DNA of 64,000 nt, taken from a bacterium. Lineage in GTDB: Bacteria > Actinomycetota > Acidimicrobiia > Acidimicrobiales > Ilumatobacteraceae. The position numbers and the translations under genes were made by a program. This document shows positions 28,013-36,412 of this stretch, piece after piece. The notes beneath the pieces are model-generated. The model worked only from the letters and a program-made list of their open reading frames with translations, did no database searches and was not told the origin of the DNA. The stretch's first letter is position 1. The number at the start of each line of letters is the position of its first letter. The stretch spans positions 56,001-120,000 of the forward strand of contig JAPOKO010000003.1 of the NCBI GenBank assembly GCA_029977615.1, written 5' to 3'.

Positions 28013-28545
28013 ACGCACGTCATGCAATCGTTTTGGTTGGATTGATGGGATCAGGTAAAACCACCGTTGGAAAACGAATTGCACAAGCACTCGGCTACGA
28101 ATTTGCTGATTCAGATGACCTTGTAGCCAGTGCTGCTGGAAAGTCAGTGCGCGATATTTTCTCCCAAGACGGAGAAGCGGCGTTTCGTAGCTTTGAAAGC
28201 GATGCAATTCGGTCAGTCCTCGCCGATAGAAAGTCGCCAATCGTGCTCGCAACGGGCGGTGGAGCAGTGATATCGAGCGAGAACCGATCGCTCATATCTG
28301 AACATGCGCTTCATGTGGTTTGGCTTGATGCATCGGTGGACGATTTGGTAGTGCGCACGAAATCGGGTGTTGCACGACCGCTGCTCGATGGTGATGCAAG
28401 CAAAACACTGCAATCGCTCAATGATGAGCGCGCGGCTTGGTATGAAGAAGTTGCAACCTTGCGCATCGACACGCGCGGAAAATCGGTGTCCAAAGTGAGC
28501 TCGGCCGTGCTGGAATCTATTCGTGCAGGTGCAGACCATGAGTAG
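28009..28545 (+). CDS. aroK: Shikimate kinase
   Basis: The 178-residue P-loop kinase phosphorylates shikimate. Walker A is GLMGSGKT at 11-18, followed by FADSDDL (shikimate-binding aspartate), ATGGGAV and the lid region. GTG 28009 overlaps the aroC stop. aroB begins eight bases before its end. Confidence 0.95.
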   Translation: MNARHAIVLVGLMGSGKTTVGKRIAQALGYEFADSDDLVASAAGKSVRDIFSQDGEAAFRSFESDAIRSVLADRKSPIVLATGGGAVISSENRSLISEHALHVVWLDASVDDLVVRTKSGVARPLLDGDASKTLQSLNDERAAWYEEVATLRIDTRGKSVSKVSSAVLESIRAGADHE

Positions 28546-29572
28546 TCAACAGGTTGTTCGTGTTGAATTGGGCGAGCGTTCATACAGCGTCGTAATTGGT
28601 TCTGGAGTGCGTTCGCAAATTGCCAGCATGGTGCCAGTCACGGCAAAACGAGCAGTCATTGTTACCCAAGCAACTATCCCTTTTTCGGTAGAGGAAAGTT
28701 TGGTGGCTGCGGGAATTTCAACTCGCACAATCAATATTGGACTTGGCGAAGAATTCAAATCGCTTGAAACTATTGAAATGATTTTGCGTGAATGCGCGCG
28801 GTTTGGACTTACGCGCAACGATGTGATCATCGGCGTTGGTGGTGGCATGGTTACCGATATCGCAGGTTTTGCTGCATCTGCCTGGCACCGCGGTATTGCA
28901 GTTGTTCACGTATCTACAACGCTTGTTGGCATGGTTGATGCTGCAATTGGTGGGAAGACAGGTGTCAACCTTGCCGAAGGAAAGAATTTAGTAGGAGCCT
29001 TTTGGCAGCCGCGTGGAGTGTTGTGTGACACCGATGCACTCGCCAGTTTGAGTCCGCGCGAGACACGTTGCGGCAATGGTGAAATGGCCAAGTACCACTT
29101 CCTTACTGGAGACGACTTGCTCAGTCTCGATCTCAACTCACGAATTGCGCGTTGCGTGCAAATCAAAGCTGACATCGTCGGTTCAGACGAACGCGAAGGC
29201 GGTCGTCGTATGTTGCTGAACTACGGTCACACGCTTGCTCATGCGATAGAAATCGCCACCGATTTTTCAGTAGCTCATGGCGAAGCTGTGGCTATCGGGT
29301 TGGTCTACGCAGCACTGCTTGCACGCGAACTTGGTCGAATCGACGACCAACGCGTGGTTCAGCACCGTCAAGTTGTGGAAGGTGAGTATGGCTTGTCATG
29401 TGCGTTGCCTGCAGGTGTGTCGCACGATGAACTCATTGCTTTGATGCATAGCGACAAAAAGGCTCTCAGTGGGTTGACGTTTGTGCTCGATGGCAGCAAT
29501 GGCGTCGAGCCGGTATCACCAGTAAGCGTGGATGCAGTTCGCTCGGCGCTTAGCCGTATGGAAGTACGCTAG
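28538..29572 (+). CDS. aroB: 3-dehydroquinate synthase
   Basis: The 344-residue NAD- and metal-dependent enzyme closes DAHP to 3-dehydroquinate. Visible are GGGMVTDIAGFAAS and the metal-site segments GEMAKY and LNYGHTLAHAIE with the second histidine in VAHGEAVAIG. ATG 28538 is preferred over the in-frame ATG at 28523 because it gives the usual N-terminus and the common eight-base overlap. The 3' end carries the aroQ -10 element. Confidence 0.95.
   Translation: MSSQQVVRVELGERSYSVVIGSGVRSQIASMVPVTAKRAVIVTQATIPFSVEESLVAAGISTRTINIGLGEEFKSLETIEMILRECARFGLTRNDVIIGVGGGMVTDIAGFAASAWHRGIAVVHVSTTLVGMVDAAIGGKTGVNLAEGKNLVGAFWQPRGVLCDTDALASLSPRETRCGNGEMAKYHFLTGDDLLSLDLNSRIARCVQIKADIVGSDEREGGRRMLLNYGHTLAHAIEIATDFSVAHGEAVAIGLVYAALLARELGRIDDQRVVQHRQVVEGEYGLSCALPAGVSHDELIALMHSDKKALSGLTFVLDGSNGVEPVSPVSVDAVRSALSRMEVR
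29565..29570 (+). promoter_or_regulatory. -10 hexamer TACGCT inside the aroB 3' end, leaderless aroQ promoter
   Basis: TACGCT ends six bases before ATG 29577 and overlaps the aroB stop codon, so aroQ may have its own leaderless transcript as well as reading through from aroB. Confidence 0.45.
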
Positions 29573-29576
29573 AACT

Positions 29577-30029
29577 ATGGCAGCAGCAACCAAGCGCGTA
29601 TTGCTTCTCAATGGACCCAACCTCAATTTGTTGGGAGAGCGTGAGCCTGCGGTGTACGGAACTGCAACGCTGGCTGACCATGTTGCAGCAGCAACTCAAG
29701 CTGCAAGCGAAGTTGGGCTCGTAGTCGACAGTCTGCAATCGAACAGTTCGTCAGAACTAGTTGACGCCATACAGTCGGCGCGCAACACTCACGACGCGAT
29801 AGTCATCAACCCTGGCGCGTTCACGCACTACGCCTGGAGCATTCATGATGCACTTGCGACCTTTAGCGGACCAGTGATCGAAGTGCATATTTCCAATCCA
29901 AGTAGCCGCGAATCGTGGCGCCATGAAAGTGTTGTTGCACCAGTTGCATCAGGCACTATCGCTGGGTTTGGCGGAATTGGTTATGTGCTTGCCATTCAAG
30001 CAGTAGCGCGAATACTCTCAGCAAAGTAA
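29577..30029 (+). CDS. aroQ: Type II 3-dehydroquinate dehydratase
   Basis: The 150-residue protein starts with the type II signature RVLLLNGPNLNLLGERE and has the catalytic Y27 in AVYGTA, the NPGAFTHY loop and the EVHISNP segment. It dehydrates 3-dehydroquinate and normally forms dodecamers. ATG 29577 is chosen for the family N-terminus and the upstream -10; an in-frame ATG at 29532 lies inside aroB. Confidence 0.95.
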   Translation: MAAATKRVLLLNGPNLNLLGEREPAVYGTATLADHVAAATQAASEVGLVVDSLQSNSSSELVDAIQSARNTHDAIVINPGAFTHYAWSIHDALATFSGPVIEVHISNPSSRESWRHESVVAPVASGTIAGFGGIGYVLAIQAVARILSAK

Positions 30030-30044
30030 TTGGCGGGCAGAAAC

Positions 30045-31184
30045 ATGCCGCGTCCACAGTTTCTCCCACTTCGAGTTGACGGTCGACTGGAAGAAGTGGC
30101 GCGTCACCTTGCCGATTGTCATGCTGCTTCCGCTCTCATTGTTTCTTCAACCGTCAACATTCGCTACCTCACAGGTTTCACAGGATCTGCAGGTGTGTTG
30201 ATTTGTCGTAAAGACGATTCGGTACTGGTTACTGACGGAAGATATGTAGAGCAAGCACAAGCACAGGTTCGCGATTCTGGGGCAGCGGTTCGCATAGTTG
30301 AGGCACGAACAGCAGCGGCGACATTGGATGCGGTTGCATTTGAGCTTGCACATGACGCAAAGATCGGATGTGAATCTGCAGATCTAACCGTGGAAGCCCA
30401 TGCTCGCTACGTTGCCGCGTTGGGGAGGGAAATGATTCCACTGAGTGGGGTGGTGGAAGAACTGCGTCGCTTAAAAAGCGAAGCTGAAATTGAACGCATA
30501 ACTTTTGCTGCCAGTACCGCAGACAATGCGCTTGCGGACGCTCGCAACCTTCTTGTACGGGCAATGAGCGAGCCCATCACCGAGCGAGACGTGCGAGATG
30601 AGTTGGAGTATCGGATGCGTCGGTACGGGGCAGATGGCCCGAGTTACGAAACCATCGTCGCCACTGGACCCAATGCGGCTCGGCCTCATCATCGGCCAAC
30701 TGATCAATTGCTGTCTGAAGGGGATTCGGTGGTGATTGATGTCGGTGGATTAGTTGATGGATATCACTCTGATATGACCCGAACGTATTTGTTGGGTGAA
30801 GTTGATCCGGTGCTACAGACCATGCTCGAAGTTGTGACTGAAGCTCAATCGCGTGGGGTTGCAGCCGTTCGTGCGGGAGAGTTACCAAGTGAGATTGATC
30901 GCATCTGTCGCACCTTCATTACTGAAGCAGGATTCGGACCAGAGTTCGTGCATGGCACAGGTCATGGCGTAGGCCTGAATATTCATGAGTCACCTTGGCT
31001 TCGTGCACAATCCAATGAACCATTGCGCGATGGAGAGGTGGTGACTGTGGAGCCTGGCGTCTATCGTGTAGGTCTCGGTGGCGTTCGAATTGAGGATTTA
31101 CTCCTTGTACGCGCGACCGGAAGTACAACTCTTACTCACACCCCGAAGGACAGCTTGTGCCTGCAATCTCAACAAACGATTTAA
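30045..31184 (+). CDS. pepP: M24-family Xaa-Pro peptidase (prolidase/aminopeptidase P type)
   Basis: The protein has a creatinase-like N-terminal domain and a pita-bread catalytic domain with all five metal ligands in their usual contexts: VIDVGGLVDGYHSDMTRT (two aspartates), HGTGHGVGLNIHE, VEPGVY and VRIEDLLLV. It cleaves bonds next to proline. The start is ATG 30045, with TTG 30030 directly after the aroQ stop as the alternative. Neighbouring aroQ and efp is the common bacterial order. Its last 28 bases overlap efp. Confidence 0.88.
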   Translation: MPRPQFLPLRVDGRLEEVARHLADCHAASALIVSSTVNIRYLTGFTGSAGVLICRKDDSVLVTDGRYVEQAQAQVRDSGAAVRIVEARTAAATLDAVAFELAHDAKIGCESADLTVEAHARYVAALGREMIPLSGVVEELRRLKSEAEIERITFAASTADNALADARNLLVRAMSEPITERDVRDELEYRMRRYGADGPSYETIVATGPNAARPHHRPTDQLLSEGDSVVIDVGGLVDGYHSDMTRTYLLGEVDPVLQTMLEVVTEAQSRGVAAVRAGELPSEIDRICRTFITEAGFGPEFVHGTGHGVGLNIHESPWLRAQSNEPLRDGEVVTVEPGVYRVGLGGVRIEDLLLVRATGSTTLTHTPKDSLCLQSQQTI

Positions 31185-31720
31185 AGAACGGAATTACTCT
31201 CAACCTGGATGGCACCTTGTACACGGTGGTGGAGTTTCAGCATGTGAAGCCCGGTAAAGGCGGCGCTTTTGTACGCTCAAAATTGCGCAACTTGCGTAGC
31301 AATAACATGCTTGAAAAAACCTTCAATGCTGGCGTGAAGGTAGAGCAGGCAATCCTCGAAAAGAGCGACATGCAGTTCTTGTACAAGGACGGCGAAGAGT
31401 ATGTGTTTATGGATCAGTCGTCGTATGAGCAGGTAAATATCAAGCCTTCCGCACTTGGTGAAGCGGCTGACTACCTCATTGAAAATGCGGTAGCGATCAT
31501 CGCAACGTACGAAGGCGAAATCGTCAGTGTTGAAATTCCAGCTTCGGTTGAATTGGAAATTGCACTCACCGAGCCTGGCATTCAGGGCGATCGTGTTTCT
31601 GGTGCTCGTAAGCCTGCAACACTGCAGACAGGAAAAGTAATTCAGGTTCCACTGTTCGTCAACATTGGTGACCGCGTCAAAGTCGACACACGTAGCGGCG
31701 ACTACATCACGCGCGTTTGA
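31157..31720 (+). CDS. efp: Translation elongation factor P
   Basis: The 187-residue tRNA-mimic rescues ribosomes stalled at polyproline. Three OB-type domains are present; domain I has the loop VKPGKGGAFVR with the tip lysine that in many bacteria is modified. The C-terminus ends VDTRSGDYITRV. GTG 31157 begins inside the pepP 3' end. nusB follows after two bases. Confidence 0.96.
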   Translation: MPAISTNDLKNGITLNLDGTLYTVVEFQHVKPGKGGAFVRSKLRNLRSNNMLEKTFNAGVKVEQAILEKSDMQFLYKDGEEYVFMDQSSYEQVNIKPSALGEAADYLIENAVAIIATYEGEIVSVEIPASVELEIALTEPGIQGDRVSGARKPATLQTGKVIQVPLFVNIGDRVKVDTRSGDYITRV

Positions 31721-31722
31721 CC

Positions 31723-32145
31723 ATGTCAACCGGCCGACCTTCCCGTTCGGCGGGTAAAGATGCTCGCTCCGATGCGCGTGAGCGTGCATTGCATTTGCTG
31801 TACGAAGCCCATGCCAAGAGTGTCTCTGGTGCATCAGTTGTTGAATCGCAAGTCTTGACCGTCGACGATTTGGTGCTTGAAATTGTTGCAGGCGTTGACG
31901 ACGTAACGGCCAAAGCGGATGAGATCATTGCGGAAAACGCAATTGGTTGGACGCTGGCTCGCATGCCAGTGATTGATCTCATTGTCCTACGCATTGCGAT
32001 ATTTGAATTGATGTCGCGCCCTGATGTGCCAACAGCGGTGATCTTGAATGAAGCAGTTGAATTGGCTAAGACATTTTCAACTGATGAGTCTGGTCGTTTC
32101 GTGAACGGCATTTTGTCGACGATTGCTAAAAAGGTTCGCCTATAA
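31723..32145 (+). CDS. nusB: Transcription antitermination factor NusB
   Basis: The 140-residue all-helical protein binds boxA RNA with S10 during rRNA transcription; a boxA-like site is present in the rRNA leader of this window. It shows RERALHLLYEAHAK near the N-terminus and PVIDLIVLRIAIFEL, VILNEAVELAKTF and FVNGILSTIAK toward the C-terminus. ATG 31723 follows the efp stop by two bases. The efp-nusB order is standard. Confidence 0.94.
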   Translation: MSTGRPSRSAGKDARSDARERALHLLYEAHAKSVSGASVVESQVLTVDDLVLEIVAGVDDVTAKADEIIAENAIGWTLARMPVIDLIVLRIAIFELMSRPDVPTAVILNEAVELAKTFSTDESGRFVNGILSTIAKKVRL

Positions 32146-33554
32146 AAAGAAGTGTTTCTGCATCCACCCTTTGTGTGTGGTGCATGGTGGTGCTGTACGC
32201 GTTGTATTTCTCAGTGCGCACGGTTGGAGTGCATAACGGACTAGGAACCTCGGCTTATGACTTTGGTCTGTATGACCAGGGAATTTGGCTGATGTCCCGT
32301 GGCCGATCACCGTTTGTCACCCTGATGGGTCGAAATCTATTCGGAGATCACTCCTCGTTTATCTTGGTGCTTCTTATTCCGCTGTATTGGGTGTTTTCTT
32401 CAACCTCAATATTGTTCATCGTTCAGTCGATTGTCGTGGCGATCGGTGCTCTTCCTGTGTATTGGTTTTCACGACAACGCTTACATAGTGATCCACTTGC
32501 AGCGGCAATGGCTGGGGTGTATTTGTTGCACCCATCAATCGGTTGGACCAACTTAGAAAACTTCCATCCAGATGCAGCGTTAGGAACCTTTGTTGCATTT
32601 GCAATTTGGGCCGCGTATTCGGGCAGATGGCGTTGGTATTGGGTAGCAGTAGTGCTTGCACTTTCCGTGAAGGAAGATGTTGCGTTTGTGATGGCACCGC
32701 TTGGGATATGGGTGGCGTTGCAAGGAAACAGAAAGCGAGGCTTAATTACGAGCGTTGCTTCACTTGGCACTATGGCGCTGATGTTTCTTGTGGTGATGCG
32801 TAGCTTCACAGGTGTGGCGTTTAGAAATTCATGGCGAATTCCTTTTGGAGGGCTAGGCGGTTTACTGAAAACTACGTTCACTCAGCCGACCAAGCTGATT
32901 GCCTATTTGTGGAGCGAGGATCGCCCTGCTTACGTATGGCAGATGCTCGCACCCGTTGGATTTGTTTTCCTGTATGAGCCAAGTCTTGCCCTCGTCGGCT
33001 TTGTCATGCTGGCATCAAACGTTGTCAGCACGTTTTGGTATCAGCATCAAATCCACTATCACTATTCCATCATCATTGTTCCGTGCATCGTCATGGGAAC
33101 GGTGTGGGCGCTTGGTAAATTCTCACGTCCCGCACGTAGGTGGGCGAGTGCGCTCATTGTCGTGTCGTCGCTTGTGTGTGGTTATCTCTGGTCACCAATG
33201 CCTTTCGCCCGCACAACAACCACTTCATGGACATCGCAAACGTCACCGGTAGTAGCCGCACGTGAATCCATGAGTTTCGTGCCAGATGATGCAGTGGTTG
33301 CTGCGTATCATTCGCTTACAGCGCACATGGCTCGAAGGGACACCATTTATTCATTTCCGAATCCATTTACCAGGAGCTTGTATGGGCCGGATGTTTTTGC
33401 TGGTGGCGACCGACTGCCGGGCGCTGATGCAGTTGAGTACGTGATCTTGCCAGTCAGGCTTGATGACGAAGCCCAAAAGGTCTGGGATGCTGAGAAAGAC
33501 CGATTCCGTGTCGTAAACGAAAATGCTTGGTGGGTGGTCTACAAGCGCAGCTAA
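32142..33554 (+). CDS. DUF2079 polytopic membrane protein (GT-C-like), probable ATA start
   Basis: The protein has about ten hydrophobic segments and the DUF2079 signatures YDFGLYDQGIW and GDHSSFI near the N-terminus. The family resembles GT-C membrane glycosyltransferases, but its activity is unknown. The first standard start is GTG 32175, which would begin within the first membrane helix. In frame upstream, ATA 32142 overlaps the nusB stop (ATAA), would give a basic N-terminus KRSVSAS before that helix, and has AAAAAGG ending seven bases before it. I therefore prefer ATA, with GTG 32175 as the fallback. The insertion between nusB and pyrR has no evident functional link. Confidence 0.75.
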   Translation: MKRSVSASTLCVWCMVVLYALYFSVRTVGVHNGLGTSAYDFGLYDQGIWLMSRGRSPFVTLMGRNLFGDHSSFILVLLIPLYWVFSSTSILFIVQSIVVAIGALPVYWFSRQRLHSDPLAAAMAGVYLLHPSIGWTNLENFHPDAALGTFVAFAIWAAYSGRWRWYWVAVVLALSVKEDVAFVMAPLGIWVALQGNRKRGLITSVASLGTMALMFLVVMRSFTGVAFRNSWRIPFGGLGGLLKTTFTQPTKLIAYLWSEDRPAYVWQMLAPVGFVFLYEPSLALVGFVMLASNVVSTFWYQHQIHYHYSIIIVPCIVMGTVWALGKFSRPARRWASALIVVSSLVCGYLWSPMPFARTTTTSWTSQTSPVVAARESMSFVPDDAVVAAYHSLTAHMARRDTIYSFPNPFTRSLYGPDVFAGGDRLPGADAVEYVILPVRLDDEAQKVWDAEKDRFRVVNENAWWVVYKRS

Positions 33555-33572
33555 TTCAATACCTGAATTTTT
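33553..33572 (+). terminator. Weak AT-rich hairpin with T run after the DUF2079 gene
   Basis: AATTCA (33553-33558) pairs with TGAATT (33564-33569), and the run of five T ends at 33572. The stem is only six AT-rich pairs, so termination would be inefficient. Confidence 0.3.
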
Positions 33573-33589
33573 ACTTCCCCTGGTACTGC

Positions 33590-33595
33590 TATGGT
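33590..33595 (+). promoter_or_regulatory. -10 hexamer TATGGT, pyr operon promoter
   Basis: TATGGT with a T-rich -35 region (TTTTAC at about 33568-33573, spacer 16) would start a leader of about 40 bases that holds the PyrR-type hairpin and the pyrR Shine-Dalgarno. Confidence 0.4.
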
Positions 33596-33609
33596 GTGGT
33601 CGTCGTTAA

Positions 33610-33629
33610 TTGAGCCCCGTGAGGTTCAA
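33610..33629 (+). promoter_or_regulatory. PyrR-binding-type stem-loop in the pyrR leader
   Basis: TTGAGCC pairs with GGTTCAA (seven pairs, one G-U) around a loop CCGTGA. Together with the flanking bases this reproduces the known PyrR recognition pattern of a stem closed around a C-C-x-G-x-G-A-G-G core. The hairpin ends a few bases before the GAGAGG Shine-Dalgarno at 33632-33637. Binding of PyrR with UMP could therefore block translation of pyrR, as described for mycobacteria. The pairing is seen; the function is inferred. Confidence 0.55.
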
Positions 33630-33642
33630 ACGAGAGGAATGA

Positions 33643-34185
33643 ATGAATCAAGTACCAAATCGCGCGTCAAGTAAGGCCGTCATGTCGGGCCCCGACGTCA
33701 GTAGAGCGATCAGTCGAATTGCTCATGAAATTGTCGAACGCAATCATGGTGCTCACAATGTTGTGCTTATCGGGCTACAACGCGGTGGAACATGGATTGC
33801 AGATGTACTCGCAGAGCGAATTGCACAAATTGAACCCAACCTCGTTGTGCCGAACGGATCGCTGGACGTATCAATGCACCGTGACGACATTGGGCTTCGC
33901 CCTATTGTTCCTGGTGCAATAAGTGAAATTCCTTTTGATATCAATTGTGCTGTCGTGGTGCTGGTCGACGATGTGCTGTACACCGGACGCACCGTGCGTG
34001 CTGCGCTTGAGGGATTGAACAATTTCGGTCGCCCGCGAGCAGTGCAGCTCGCAGTCATCGTGGATCGTGGACATCGTGAGTTGCCGATACGTCCCGATTT
34101 TGTTGGTAAGAACATTCCAACTCAGGCAAGCGACGAGGTAGACGTTTCTGCAGATGGAGTGACGATTACGGCGGTGGAGTCGTGA
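33643..34185 (+). CDS. pyrR: Bifunctional pyr operon regulator / uracil phosphoribosyltransferase PyrR
   Basis: The 180-residue PRPP-fold protein contains VVLVDDVLYTGRTVRAA, the PRPP-binding loop, and ISRIAHEIVERN and GLQRGG, typical of PyrR. It senses UMP and binds pyr mRNA; some homologues also make UMP from uracil. ATG 33643 has GAGAGG five bases upstream; an out-of-frame ATG at 33639 is too close to that site. It opens the operon pyrR-pyrB-pyrC-carA-carB-pyrD; pyrB overlaps the stop (GTGA). Confidence 0.94.
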   Translation: MNQVPNRASSKAVMSGPDVSRAISRIAHEIVERNHGAHNVVLIGLQRGGTWIADVLAERIAQIEPNLVVPNGSLDVSMHRDDIGLRPIVPGAISEIPFDINCAVVVLVDDVLYTGRTVRAALEGLNNFGRPRAVQLAVIVDRGHRELPIRPDFVGKNIPTQASDEVDVSADGVTITAVES

Positions 34186-35132
34186 AGCACTGTCGGTCAA
34201 TTGACGAACTTGGTAAAGAAGGTCTACTTAGGTTGCTTGACAGCACGGATCAAATGGCGGAGATCAATCGTCGCCCAATACCCAAAGTCCCTGCTCTTCG
34301 TGGCAAGACAGTGGTCAGTTTGTTTTTCGAGGATTCAACGCGTACTCGATTGAGTTTTGAAACAGCAGCGAAGCGGTTGTCTGCAGAGACGATGACATTC
34401 AGCGTCTCGACAAGCAGCGTGAACAAGGGCGAAAGCCTGCGCGACACTGTCGAGACCATCACTGACATGGGTGTACATGCCTTTGTCGTTCGTCATAAGT
34501 CGGCAGGTGTGCCTTGGCAAATTGCGCAGTGGACAAATGCCTCAATCATCAATGCGGGCGATGGCGCTCATCAGCATCCAACGCAAGCGCTTGTGGATTG
34601 TTACACAGTTCGTGAAGCCATTGGTCGCCATTCCTTGGATGGGCTAAACGTCACCATCGTCGGCGACATTAAGCACAGCAGAGTTGCACGCAGCAATATT
34701 GCAGCCTTCACCATGCTCGGTGCGCGGGTCACACTTGTTGCACCGCCAACACTGCTGCCACCTCATACAGGGCAATGGCCAGTCCAAATTTCACATTCAT
34801 TAGATGAAGTACTTGCATCGACTGATGTGTTGTACATGTTGCGCTTACAAAGCGAGCGCATGGATCAAGGGCTTATCCCTCACCTTGGTGAATATGGAAA
34901 CCGTTTTGGGCTAACTGATGTACGTGCGCAGAGACTCCAGTCGTCTGCTGTAGTCATGCATCCCGGGCCAATGAACCGTGGTGTTGAAATGCATGTTGAC
35001 CCTGCTGACTTACCGAACTCATTGATCCACAAGCAAGTTGCTAATGGTGTGTCTGTTCGCATGGCTGTTCTCTTTGATGTTCTTGCGCGAGGTGCAGAAG
35101 TGAATTCATTGAAGGAAGAGGTTGTCGCATGA
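34182..35132 (+). CDS. pyrB: Aspartate carbamoyltransferase catalytic subunit
   Basis: The 316-residue enzyme joins carbamoyl phosphate and aspartate. The carbamoyl-phosphate loop STRTR is at 52-56 in FFEDSTRTRLSFE, followed by the HPTQAL motif and MHPGPMNRG near the C-terminus. No regulatory-chain gene pyrI is adjacent. GTG 34182 overlaps the pyrR stop and pyrC overlaps its end by ATGA. Confidence 0.96.
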   Translation: MKHCRSIDELGKEGLLRLLDSTDQMAEINRRPIPKVPALRGKTVVSLFFEDSTRTRLSFETAAKRLSAETMTFSVSTSSVNKGESLRDTVETITDMGVHAFVVRHKSAGVPWQIAQWTNASIINAGDGAHQHPTQALVDCYTVREAIGRHSLDGLNVTIVGDIKHSRVARSNIAAFTMLGARVTLVAPPTLLPPHTGQWPVQISHSLDEVLASTDVLYMLRLQSERMDQGLIPHLGEYGNRFGLTDVRAQRLQSSAVVMHPGPMNRGVEMHVDPADLPNSLIHKQVANGVSVRMAVLFDVLARGAEVNSLKEEVVA

Positions 35133-36412
35133 GTGTGGTCATTTCAGGAGCAAAGGTGCTGACAGAGAGTGGAGAGCAGCGACTTGATGTGCGAATTGAT
35201 AACGAGTTGATCTCAGAGATGTCTGCCAACATCACGCCATCTGCTGGGGATGTTGTTTTGAGCGCACAAGGATGCCACGTGTTGCCCGGGTTTGTTGATC
35301 TGCATACGCACTTGCGTGAACCTGGTAAAGAAGATTCGGAGACCATCGAAACTGGAAGTCGTGCAGGTGCGAAGGGCGGGTACACGGCACTTGTTGCAAT
35401 GCCGAATACCACCCCCGCGCAGGATTCCATTCCCATCATTGAATTTGTGCGTGCGCAGGGGCTCCGAGCTGGATTAGTTGAAGTAGTTCCTAGTGGCTGC
35501 ATCACTGTTGGTCGAGCTGGAGTTGCGCTTGCCCCACTTGCCGAATTAGCTCGCAATGGAGTGAAGATTTTCACTGATGACGGTTCAGGAGTGCAAGACC
35601 CAGCCATCATGCGCCGTGCAATGGAGTACTCGCGTGAATTGGGAATCACGCTTGCTCAGCACTGCGAGGTGTCTGCGCTAACCGCGGGAGCGGTGATGAA
35701 CGAATGTTCTTGTTCGAGTGAAATGGGCGTTCCGGGTTGGCCAGCGCTTGCAGAAGAACTTATGGTGCATCGCGATATAGAACTGGCCAAGCTCACCGGT
35801 GCTCGTATTCACTTTTTGCATCTATCAACAGCGGGAAGTGTGCACTTGGTGCGCGAAGCCAAGAAGGCTGGACTTCCAATCACGGCGGAAGTCACGCCTC
35901 ATCATCTCTCGTTGACCGAAGAACTGCTGAAATCATTTGACTCCACATTTAAGGTGAATCCTCCTTTGCGTTCGGCTGCAGACATCGAAGCACTTAAGGA
36001 GGGTTTGCTGGACGGCACAATCGACGCTATTGCAACCGATCACGCTCCGCATGTGAAGCGTGACAAAGAGTTGCCGCTCGATCAAGCGCCACCGGGGATG
36101 CTCGGGCTCGAAACGGCACTCGGCGTTGTGCTTTCCGCTGTGCCGATGTCGGCTACGCAATTGGCCGCTGTTATGTCCACCAATCCGGCGCGCATTGCAG
36201 GTTTGTCGGATCGACATGGAATGCTTGCTGCGATCGGTAGACCTGCAAACCTGTGTGTCGTGGATCTGGATGCGCAATGGAATGTTGACCCAAAGCAGTT
36301 GGCGAGCAAGAGCACGAATACTCCCTTTGTCGGTCGCATGCTTCGTGGCAAAGTAAGACACACGATTTTTGAAGGAGTTGTAGTGGTGAACGAAGGTGTG
36401 GCGCAGCGATGA
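35129..36412 (+). CDS. pyrC: Dihydroorotase, class I type
   Basis: The 427-residue amidohydrolase cyclises carbamoyl aspartate. Metal-binding motifs are DLHTHLREPG (about 54-63), the HCE and HLST histidines mid-protein and ATDHAPH near residue 298. Substrate-loop PPGMLGLETALG is present. It overlaps pyrB and carA by ATGA on both sides. Confidence 0.95.
   Translation: MSVVISGAKVLTESGEQRLDVRIDNELISEMSANITPSAGDVVLSAQGCHVLPGFVDLHTHLREPGKEDSETIETGSRAGAKGGYTALVAMPNTTPAQDSIPIIEFVRAQGLRAGLVEVVPSGCITVGRAGVALAPLAELARNGVKIFTDDGSGVQDPAIMRRAMEYSRELGITLAQHCEVSALTAGAVMNECSCSSEMGVPGWPALAEELMVHRDIELAKLTGARIHFLHLSTAGSVHLVREAKKAGLPITAEVTPHHLSLTEELLKSFDSTFKVNPPLRSAADIEALKEGLLDGTIDAIATDHAPHVKRDKELPLDQAPPGMLGLETALGVVLSAVPMSATQLAAVMSTNPARIAGLSDRHGMLAAIGRPANLCVVDLDAQWNVDPKQLASKSTNTPFVGRMLRGKVRHTIFEGVVVVNEGVAQR

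Noticed and set aside
33639..33674. ATG four bases before the pyrR start, opening an 11-codon ORF
   Set aside because: It is only one or two bases from GAGAGG, too close for initiation, and the product has no recognisable feature.
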